NCBI GenBank assembly: GCA_036346225.1
Contig: JARFIW010001104.1
Coordinates: forward strand, 11,062,001-11,126,000
Source of the DNA: Platerodrilus igneus
Lineage: Eukaryota > Arthropoda > Insecta > Coleoptera > Lycidae
DNA length: 64,000 bases
Direction: 5' to 3'
Shown here: positions 55,593 through 64,000 of the stretch, piece after piece
Position numbering within the stretch: the stretch's first letter is position 1
Layout: each line of letters opens with the position of its first letter
Translations under genes and position numbers: made by a program
The notes under the pieces: model-generated
Told to the model about the DNA's origin: nothing
The model's input: the letters and a program-made list of their open reading frames with translations, nothing else
Databases searched by the model: none

Positions 55593-56235
55593 TTGAAGCA
55601 GCATCGGTAGTGGGGGGTATTTAACCTTCAAAATCAATTAGACTATCTACTGACACGTTCTGTAACCTAGGGGGTACAGTATTGTGACGTACTATATTGG
55701 ATAATTCGTATTAGGTAGGTCAAGAAGCGAGAAAAATTGTCTTGGTTCAACAGGTGTTTGTATGTCGCTGGGTGAAATATTTTCTAAGTTGTTTTCAGGG
55801 GTAGTATAATGTACCTGAACAGTATTATCAACAGTCGCATAGCGGGCGTCTAATAGAAATTTTAATTCTTCAACAAACCGGTCTAATTCGGACACAGTAG
55901 GGGATAACTCGGGGTGGCAAGTGTTTAATAATTGAACACGTCTGCTCAAATGAATTAAACGAGAATTAATGCGCAAAATCATTGTCTTTATTCGGCGCTA
56001 AAATTTTAATATGCACATCAAGGTCCGTAGCCTTAACTTGGCATAACATAACTTCTCTGGACGGGTCAGGTCGGTAATTACCATAATCAACTGGCAGAGG
56101 TCTAACACCAGCATTTTCTTGACGAAAGATGCTTGAAAAACGAGCTCTTTTTTCTTCAACGGTACCACTGCAAGAAAGATTTCGAAGCAAACACTCAACA
56201 GTAAGCTCATCACTCAACAAGCAATTGACTTCCAT
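55593..56235 (-). pseudogene. Gypsy-A gag, 5' part
   Basis: Begins MEVNCLLSDELTVECLLRNL at 56235, about 190 bp after the primer site. It has the same N-terminal helix block as Gypsy-B Gag (VEEKRARFSSIFRQENAG versus DRRSQLRAILAQETKG), then LRINSRLIHLSRRVQLLNTC. Frameshifts near 55975 and 55690 and a nonsense codon near 55625 break it. The frame reaches the LINE-B insertion at 55592 and continues at 36379. Confidence 0.85.
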
Positions 56236-56423
56236 ATTGACAAAATGTCAAAAAAAAAGTACGCAAAAAAAATATATATAACAACAAAAAAAAACAGAAA
56301 CAAACTCACCCAAATCTCTAACAGACTCCAATCAATCACCAAATCCGAAACACCCAGGTACAAACGTGCACTTCCAAGAACAAAACAAACAAAATTTACA
56401 CACGTGCTAAAAAAATACAATTC

Positions 56424-56443
56424 GAGGCCCACGTTGGGCGCCA
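56424..56443 (-). other. Gypsy-A primer-binding site (tRNA-Lys)
   Basis: On the minus strand TGGCGCCCAACGTGGGCCTC is complementary, with one mismatch, to the 3' end of tRNA-Lys(CTT) as I recall it. It lies nine bases from the 5' LTR end. Confidence 0.85.
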
Positions 56444-56452
56444 AAATCTTCT

Positions 56453-58188
56453 TGTCACCGCTGATGGTAAACCAGAAATAGAACGATAGGTAATTGGTCC
56501 CTGTTGTAACGATGGCAGAAGGGAAGGGTGGCTTGCTCAGCCAGGAGGTCGTGGGCTGACGGCTTCGACGAAGGACCAGAATGGCAAAGCTCGAAGAGTA
56601 AGGGCGCCAGAGTCTTGCCACAAAGAAAATATAGAACCGTGACTCAAAGGTTCCAACTCATACACAAGTTTCCAAATACCATATCCAAGCAGCACAAAGC
56701 GGCACAATCGTTACGCGCTAACTCAAAACAATAATAAAATAATAATCAAGGAACACGTATAATATTTACTTGGCACAAATACAGGTGACACAATGCACAA
56801 AAAATATATATAAAGTACGGTATACAAAAGGGGGGGTGAAGATTGATCAAAACTGGTGAAAATGATGCTTATCTTAAAATAAGAATATTGTGTAAATAAT
56901 GTACCTAAGGTGGTGCAGTACTAACAGAAAAACAAGAGAAAATAAAGTGGTGCGTGGAGACCCACGAACGGTTTGGTACATACACGGGGTACCGCAAAAT
57001 AGGCGAATGAATAAGTTGTCACTAACGCAAGTTAAAACGCGACGAAAGGCATGCCGCTCATCCGTTACATAAAGGCGCGGAGATAAATAATCTCTAAAAT
57101 TTATAAATATATCGCGTTCGTTGGTGAATCTTTTACAAAACAAAATATCGTAGCATAAAAATAAACCTGAAAAATAAGGCAAAATAATAGCATATAAATC
57201 TGGTGAAATTAATAGTAAAGCAGATAACAAAAAAATGTATAAACACACCGTAGGTCACAATTGTTACTACAAAACTTCGGTATCTAAAGAAAAAGTACAC
57301 ACAATAGTTCGCCTGAATAGTGATTAAACATGTACACACGAGGGAAAGCAAAAGAATTTATGAAACGTTACTTCTAATTTCCAAAAATGTAAAAATATAA
57401 CTTTCGTTGTGATAAAACTGGATTTTGTAATAATTAAAACGTAAATAAATTTAGCTGATAACGTAATTTAAATTGGTTGTTGAGGCGATACCAAAAAAAC
57501 AGGTATTAAAGTAAATAGGTATACGACCTTCGAGATCCAGGTGTCCTGAGTACTCTTAGTAGTAGCAACGCAGCTCTGGGCTCGATAATCGGCGGGCGAC
57601 TATTGCTTCCTTCCAAAACAGCCAATGTAAATTTGTAAACAAAAGCAATGAACAAGCAGGAACGGTGATCGGCGAAAACTAAAGATACTACTAAAAGTAG
57701 TACCGACGGCAGTCTAAAGCAGGTAGTACTAAAAGATGGTACATAAAACCGAAGAAGAAGGCCACTAAAATGAGAGAAAATAATTAGAATACCAATACTG
57801 TACCTAAATAATTACGACGTTGACGGCCTTATCGCAAAGCGAAGAGTCGGAGACGCAAATAAATTCCACAAACGGAAGTGGACAAACGCCACTAACTTCT
57901 GTTGTATAATTACAGATCCTCCCCAAGGAGATGCTAAAACAAATGCTCAATACGCACTTATAAAATTACACAACAAAACCAAGAGCGTTCACTTTACTCT
58001 TTTACAAGCTTCAAACAAACAATGAATATCGACTTCATGCATACTACACCTGCTAGATAAGATAATCGACCCATTCAGAAATAGAAATAGACAAAGAATT
58101 AAAACGAGTTGGAAATTAACCTCGAAAACCGGATAAGATTTTATAGAAAACACAGAATAACTTGAAAACTGGAAAGCTACACGTAACA
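56453..58188 (-). repeat. Gypsy-A 5' LTR
   Basis: 1736 bp, about 99.5% identical in substitutions to 25229-26978 by eye. Most differences are one- to three-base losses in this copy (for example GATCGAAGGCG/GATCGGCG, ACGTACGTTGGACG/ACGACGTTGACG). ACAT follows at 58189-58192. Confidence 0.95.
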
Positions 58189-58192
58189 ACAT

Positions 58193-60123
58193 TCGGCAAT
58201 GCTTTAGCTTGAAATGAATATATTAACCAATTGTTAGATAAATTGTAAGTACTATGTTATTGTGTAGCACTAGTATTTCTTGTTAGATGCAGTTCGGTTC
58301 CCCTTCTATTGTTTTACAAATATACACCCTGTTTCCCTGATATTCAGTGGTATATGAAGGAAGTTAAGCAGCCTGTGGCTACCAAGATCCACCAACACTT
58401 GAACATTTACCGAATTAATAGTTTTCCAATAAATCCTTTCGCACAATCAACATTAGTTCAAAATATTTCAAAACCAACAGCTGTAGTTGTGTATAATAAT
58501 CATCAGGTTTAAGTACATTTATTTTTTTTCATCATTAGGTTTTCCATCTTGGAACTGATTGCGTACCTCCATTGATTTCTATTCTGAGCTAGTCTACACA
58601 TTTCTCTGAAATTCCCACAGCCTACATATTGCACTATCTGGGTGCAATAGTCTAACCTAGGTCTACCTCTAACGCTCTTTTCTTCTTATCTCTGCTTTTA
58701 ATATATTCCGCACTATTCCCTCACGCATCAGTATAGTTTCAGCATTGGGCATTTATTCAATTTTCTTACAATCGTGAGATGAATTTTGGTATTAAAAGCT
58801 GTCTTCTGCTTCCTCTCAAGTATCTTGTCAACCTCGTCCACTACAAAATGAAAATTACAACAGTTGACTCTCTCTCTCGATTGACCCAGTAGTGTCCCTA
58901 AAATAAAACTAGCCCACTTGGCAGGGAATTATCCGAACTTGCTTAGTCCATTCTACTTTGTTCGCTAACCTCTACTTAAGGTAATTAACCTACCACAGCG
59001 GCATGTTTAGAGTTTGTATTTTAGAAACAGTCTTTTTTTGAAGAATGGAACTGCCCTTTTTAACACCACACCAGGTATTCTTGGCAAATTTCGGACGGTT
59101 GAATCAAAATTGCAACTCCTATATTTTGCTTTCTCTATCTCATCATCATTAGGTCTTCAGTCCTAGAACTGGTTAGACGCGTACCCTCATTGTTTCCTAT
59201 TCTGAGCTAACCTACTCATTTCCCTGAAATTTACAGTCTGCATCTTTCACTATATGCGTGCATTAGTCTGATCTAAGCCTACCTCTAACTCTTTTTTTTC
59301 CCTATCTCAGCTTGTAATATTTCCCACACTATTCGCCAAAAATGCTTTAGAACATATCCTGCCCTTCTATTTCTATTTTTGTTTGTTTTCCACATATGGT
59401 TTCAACAATTTTCTCCTTGTTTCTATGTTTGTTGCCTTCGAACATAGCCACTGCTGTTTCTTGTTAGATGTAGTTCGGTTCCCCTTTTATTGTTTTACAA
59501 ATATATACCCTATTTTCCGGATATTCAATGGTATGTGAAGAGAGTTAAGCAACCTGAGGCTACCAAGAACCCCCCAAACCCTCGAACATTTGCCGAATTA
59601 ATAGTTTAATTATATGCTTTCAAACAAGGTTTATTGTCTTGAAACTGGTTGGACTCCATTTATCTATATTCTGAGATAGCCTATACATTTCACTGAAATT
59701 TCCACAGCCTATATATAGCTAGGTTCCGCTTCTGTTGTTTTCTAATTATATGTCTATTTTACAGAGATTCAGTAGTATGTGAAGGGTGTTAAGTAGCATG
59801 TGGATGTCAAGATCCTCAACACTTAGCTGTCTAAAAAAAAATAAGTTAATGCAAGTGTTCCACTAAGCTAAACCTTTTATGATAAACTGTAAAATGTAAA
59901 ATCTTAGAAGCTGTTTCTAGAACATTTTATTTTATTTTAAGCCGTTCATTAATCTTACAAAGGCTAAAGTAAACATAAAATTAGCAATCAGGTTCTAAAA
60001 TAATCTAGTCAACCTTTTTGCTGTTCTTTCGTTCTGTAACAATATCAAAACTTACGATTTTACCAACATTTTCCTATGATTTTAAATACCAACTAGATTT
60101 AATCAGAAAAACCAGATATTTAC
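58193..60123 (-). repeat. Cluster of LINE C-terminal modules in ORP intron
   Basis: No gene is seen. Minus-strand modules of the LINE family also found at 20985-21720 recur here. Linker blocks lie at 58265-58505, 59462-59605 and 59728-59830 ('gttgcttaac...cttcacatac', 'gaaccgaact'). C-terminal coding ends lie at 58540-58710, 59150-59345 and 59625-59715 (read GNFREMCRLAQNRNQW). An upstream coding piece lies at 59385-59455 (GNKHRNKEKIVETI). Order on minus alternates linker, coding, C-end, suggesting partial tandem duplication. Confidence 0.65.
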
Positions 60124-60353
60124 CTCAACATCTCCAGATCCCATTTTACTAGGTTTATATACTTTAGGTTCCACATGATCTAAAAGATCAGCTAATTGAC
60201 ATATACTTTTCTCAGCAATCGCAAGGTCATTCTCTATTAGTTCTAAAGGTGGTTTAGAATTAGTTAGCCATTTTGATAATCTATCATGTACAGCTTCCTT
60301 TTTTCCTCTTTCGAGAGCATTTTTGATAATTTCCTTTTGTTCGCCTATTTGTC
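60124..60353 (-). CDS. OSBPL3/6/7-like: ORP3/6/7-like gene, first visible exon
   Basis: 230-bp exon with acceptor CTTTTTTAG before 60353 and donor GTTGAG|GTAAAT after 60124; one base of the first codon comes from an upstream exon, and it ends in phase 0. It encodes IGEQKEIIKNALERGKK, DRLSKWLTNSKPPLELI and NDLAIAEKSICQLADLLDHVE. The WL...DLA...L..LL..E pattern matches the vertebrate ORP6 segment AAWLQDSEEMDRCAEDLAH...LSKLLQNLE just after the PH domain. This position, the shared strand and the compatible phase link it to the exon at 24455-24596 across the nest. The link is inference; a transcript would prove it. Confidence 0.8.
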
Positions 60354-60934
60354 CTAAAAAAGTATAGTTTAAAACTAAATTATAAATAAAGGAAAAATTC
60401 AAAGCAGTTGCGAAAAGTAATGATTCCTTCTCGTAAAAACCAATTCAAAAGAAAATGTAAAAATAATTTAATGAAAATCTTTTGATTTTACATAATCACT
60501 TTTAACACTACTCAATCAGCACAAAGTTCATATGGCATTACTAAACCACCGAAAAAACCTGTTCGTCATTATCTGCCAGATATTTCTCCACGAAGTTTGC
60601 TATTTCATCGTGCATTGTAAATCTCCTTTCCGACGGTTTAAAGTTTAAGGAATATGCAATGATCCGGGGAGTTCAATCCAGATAATAGACAAGATGGTCA
60701 ATCAATTCAAGGTTCCCTTCAAGTCGTTGCAACACAATCAAAGGTTTGTTGTGAACACAATGTGTAGAAGAAAACGATATTTTTGGAGTAATTTTCGAAG
60801 TGTCTCATGCAATTTGATCAGTAACGCTGGAAAAAACTTGACAATGTCAAATATGCTAAACGTAATTGAAAGTTAGGTTTATGTATGGTTGTGTACACGA
60901 TTTGGATTTGTAAATTTTCCAATTATAGCCATCG
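60354..60934. other. ORP upstream intron
   Basis: No exon or element is recognised. Small frames on both strands (60541-60615 minus, 60694-60876 plus) have no supporting features. Confidence 0.6.
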
Positions 60935-61150
60935 GTCTCGGTGGCGTAATTGGTAAAGGCATAGTTCCGGAAAGACTAAGATACAGGTTCAAATCCTGTC
61001 CAAGACCTTATATTTTCCTTCTTTCAATTACTAGCTCGATTTGAAATGATCATTTGGGCTTTGCATAGGTCTAAGTTATTATTTCATCTTATTAAATGTA
61101 ATACCTCAGTATTTATCAAACTACCTTGTGTAAAAACTACCTAATATATA
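60935..61150 (+). mobile_element. tRNA-derived SINE, copy 2
   Basis: tRNA-like head 60935-61008 (acceptor GGTCTCG/CAAGACC, anticodon stem TAGTT/GACTA, B box GGTTCAAATCC near 60987-60997), then the same body as 1441-1584 read on minus. The tail is AT-rich near 61145. The copies differ by about 10-15% in the head by eye. The anticodon loop again lacks U33. Confidence 0.8.
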
Positions 61151-62557
61151 TTGTTATATATACTGTGATCCTACCTTATTAGTGATAGGCGTAATATATC
61201 TATCTGTCACTCCTTGTCTTATTTTAGAGCCTTGTTGAGTTATGCCACACAATTTATCTTTAAATATTTTACACGGCTGCTGCACTTAAATATTCTACAG
61301 GGCCGTCAAACACGTAGCGGAATCTACCTAGGGTGGGTCCGTCCTAAGCAAACACCTCTCAACTAGACACCCAAACAAATATCCAAGGAGTTTTCAAAAT
61401 AATTTTAAAAGCCAAAAGTATTCCCAAACACTAGTTCCACTTTTATAAATTTGATTAAAGCACTGCGTAGATATTAAATACTAATACCTGGAATCCAGAT
61501 ACAAGCGCCGCCTTCCAGCCGTCCTGAAGCCAAGTGACCAACTGCAGGCACCTCCTGTAAATAATAAGTAACTCGAGCAACTGGTAATCTCCAGACTATA
61601 AAACTACTAATATTTCTACAAATTTTATGTTATACAAATACTCAGATAACTCCAATTCCACTATGCTTTCGTCTTCAAACAATAACGGTACAGACCAGCA
61701 CTCCCTCTTTTAATTAACTTTTATTCGCCGTAAAACTGCTCTATTTGCTATCTCCAGGTACAACTTGACTTTCAAAACTTTCTCGTAACTTTTAAATGTA
61801 ATAAAACTCATAACAGTACAAAACACGTCTATTTTTAGTAATATAAATTTGAAGTCCCTTATAAATAAAATCCGTCTTCCTTTGTTTCCGTTGCCATAAC
61901 AACTATCTCTACGCACACTATGTAATTTATAATTATTAATAATTGATTAATAATACAGTTGTTTTCTCTAGATACATTCATTTTCTAGATGGTTTGTAAT
62001 CCAGTGATTTATGTATATTGAACTTTTACAATATTGAAAATAGCTAACAAACTTTGATGGTTCAGCTTTTAAATTGTACGTAACAGACATTTATGTCTTA
62101 TTCGGTAAACGTCCTGTCATTACATAACCAATCTTTAATTGTTACAAACATATTCAAACTGAACTTCATTTACAAATTTTTAGTAGTATCACTTAACTCC
62201 TTAAAATTTTAAAAGCGTACAGTATACCACACAATTTTGATATTTGTTTTACATTCAAAAGATTCTGAAAACGCTAACTCCAAATTAAATTTCATATACG
62301 TGCAACCATAACAATTAAAATACGTATACAATGCAAACTTATAACTAGCTTAGCCTGGTCTATGGCGGTATATGTTGTTGAATGCAATGCAGTTTCAAAA
62401 GCTTTATAAATTTATAAACGTGGAATAGTTGTTGTTAATTTATAAACCAAAAATACCTGAAAGAAAATACTCAAACAAAACCAAATATACCCCCATTCTA
62501 GCAAAGTCGTTTCGAAGCCCTATTTAAACATTTTATAAGCCCACCCCTTCTTGACAG

Positions 62558-62558
<1 letters not shown>
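61151..62558. other. Intron or flank, no feature seen
   Basis: AT-rich DNA without recognisable coding, RNA or transposon features. Confidence 0.6.

Positions 62559-62559
<1 letters not shown>

Positions 62560-62617
<58 letters not shown>
62560..62617. repeat. (TA)n microsatellite
   Basis: Long TA tract with short interruptions. Its right edge reads TATATTGCTGTG, similar to the TATTGCCGTG edge of unit copy 4. Confidence 0.95.
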
Positions 62618-63433
62618 TGCTGTGTTAATAAGGTCATTTAGGGCAGTTAGGACCAATAGTACAGCGCACTCCATATAAAATACATAAGGGCTCTGAAGAA
62701 AACAAGAAATACGATGATTAGACTGGAAAGTAAATGACAACGCCCTGTATATAAACCATAATCATAATTAATTTAATTAATGAAAAATATTTTGAAGATT
62801 TATTTGAATAAACAAATTCGCAAGTCGTAAAACAACATAATTGCAAGCTGAAACGCGACACGCATGAATAACGCATCATTATTAAGTCAATTAAAACAAG
62901 CAGGTTTAAAAATGCGTAGGATAGCAAACGCATATAATTTAATATATAAATTGTATTAAGTCTATGTGACCAGAAAATTAAAATCGACACCTGATTTATT
63001 GGAAACAAGCAAGGCATGGTAATTAAAATCAAAGTTCGCCAAATTTATTTCAACAAACAATGGTTTACTTATCTAGAAGTACGAAAATCCAAGCAAATCA
63101 ATGCTATTAACTCGAAACGGTGTGACAAAAGCAACGCGTTGATGTTAACATATAATAATAATAATATGAAATATGGTATGAAAGTTTTATACACAACAAC
63201 GAACTTTGCGCTCGTCAATGGATAGACGATGCACTTAAATATGACCGGATTTGTAAACAAATCATTTCGCCATGAAGTAAAGCATAGTTCATGTCTCTTA
63301 AAACAAAGATATTTACGTACAGTGATTAACTGTGAAGTGCAAAATAATACCATTGTAATTATGGAAAATTGATGGGTTTGTCATTTTATCCTTTAAAAGG
63401 CGTCTCTAAATAAATACTGGAAGACAAGTCTAA
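62618..63433. other. AT-rich region with a CCCTGTATA block
   Basis: Near 62744 'ccctgtatataaacc' resembles the starts of the LTR-like units (about 1965, 11355 and 13560), but similarity is not sustained. No gene is supported. Confidence 0.4.
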
Positions 63434-63742
63434 ATGATTCTGAAGTGTGAGATAGGCGAAGAGAAATTTGAAAATGAATACGTGATTGTACCTGGATTAA
63501 AAATGGGCGCTATATGGGGGATGAATATTATAGAAAAGTTGGGGATAAAAATAAATGCGGAAAGCAAGGGGGTATTATGCAAAGGGCAATGCATCAAATG
63601 GAATGAAGAACTAAGAATAGATGGTGAATGTGTAAATATAAATCAATTTGAGGGTAGTTTAGATGAAGAGAATGAAAATAAAGGTATTAAGTGTCCAGGT
63701 GATATGAAAAGTAAAGTTAGTGCAATATTGAAGAAAGATTGA
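63434..63742 (+). pseudogene. Retropepsin-like fragment of an LTR element
   Basis: 102-codon frame with KCEIGEEKFENEYVIVPGL followed by AIWGMNIIEKLGIKIN. The 'FxxxxxVVPGL...ILGMDFL' pattern is the C-terminal half of a Gypsy-type protease. The DSG/DTG active-site half is not visible upstream in frame, and no RT follows before the window edge. It may be the beginning of a pol that continues to the right, or a decayed fragment. It is on the strand opposite the ORP gene. Confidence 0.5.
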
Positions 63743-64000
63743 GAATTATAGGTAAAAAAAAATTATTATAGGTACATAAAGTCAGAATAAATATTGATAG
63801 TTAGAGAATGCTGAAACTTTTCATACGTTGTAAATATTTTTAAGAACATTATAATAATTTGTGCTTAATGGTGTTTTGGTTTAAAGATTGAAAATAGGAA
63901 GGAGAGGTAGAAGATAAATTTAAATTCTTTGTTTATCGTATTGTCGCATGATCCGTGTGTATTTAAAAACTGAGCTAGCCGACGCAATTAAAATTATACA
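63743..64000. other. Right edge, no feature seen
   Basis: AT-rich; 'gagctagcc' near 63972 resembles a block in the LTR-like units (about 8737), too little for a call. Confidence 0.4.

Larger units (their letters stand above)
25229..58188 (-). mobile_element. Gypsy-A: Ty3/Gypsy element, outer shell of nest
   Basis: Long terminal repeats at 25229-26978 and 56453-58188 (1750 and 1736 bp, TG...CA ends) are flanked by the 4-bp duplication ACAT (25225-25228, 58189-58192). The element runs on the minus strand: 5' LTR at right, tRNA-Lys primer site 56424-56443, gag, protease, RT, RNase H, integrase, purine tract 26981-26990, 3' LTR at left. Subtracting nested LINE-A (30345-35312) and LINE-B (36385-55587) leaves about 8.8 kb. 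gag and pol carry frameshifts and stops. By eye the LTRs differ by about 9 substitutions and about 9 small indels. No env is seen. It lies in sense orientation in the ORP intron. Confidence 0.96.

Noticed and set aside
60541..60615. 24-codon minus ORF (MHDEIANFVEKYL...) as an upstream ORP exon
   Set aside because: A splice at CAG|GT would leave phase 0, but the 60124-60353 exon needs one base from upstream (phase 1). No other support.

Overview
The window looks like AT-rich nuclear DNA of an invertebrate, most likely an insect. It has a spliced animal-type gene with GT/AG introns, BEL/Pao and Ty3/Gypsy LTR retrotransposons, several classes of non-LTR retrotransposon, a tRNA-derived SINE and many (TA)n tracts. 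Nothing in the sequence fixes the order or species, and there are no prokaryotic features. All family assignments come from motifs read by eye, with no database search.

One host gene can be supported. It is a minus-strand oxysterol-binding-protein-related (ORP) gene of the ORP3/6/7 type. Six exons are resolved with matching splice phases: 60124-60353, 24455-24596, 24163-24401, 23859-24114, 17650-18326 and 17137-17601 (stop). They encode a linker/coiled-coil region, an FFAT-like VAP-binding motif and the complete lipid-binding ORD domain. The 5' exons with the expected PH domain lie beyond the right edge. The intron between the first two visible exons is about 35.5 kb.

Most of that intron is a four-level transposon nest whose boundaries are confirmed by target-site duplications (TSDs). 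Gypsy-A (25229-58188, minus strand, 1.74-1.75 kb LTRs, TSD ACAT) was entered by CR1-like LINE-A (30345-35312, minus), which itself contains a 5'-truncated LINE fragment, and by CR1-like LINE-B (36385-55587, plus, TSD AATCA). LINE-B was split within ORF1 by Gypsy-B (37164-52089, minus, TSD TGGC). Gypsy-B was split by LINE-C (about 43242-48423, minus), an I-superfamily-like element with gag, endonuclease, RT and RNase H. LTR divergence by eye is lower for Gypsy-B than for Gypsy-A, which agrees with the nesting order.

The left third (1-16 kb) is repeat-derived. Four copies, in both orientations, of a roughly 2 kb LTR-like unit with (TA)n edges occupy much of 1-13.6 kb. At least two copies have a TATA box, and three carry a tRNA-Lys-like primer-binding sequence. 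One copy was interrupted by an internally deleted but young BEL/Pao element (2661-7590, TSD AGCAA). Decayed Gypsy pol and LINE fragments follow, then the 3' end of the ORP gene. To the right of the nest are repeated LINE C-terminal modules (58.2-59.8 kb), a second SINE (60.9-61.15 kb), mostly featureless intron or flank, and a lone retropepsin-like ORF near the right end.
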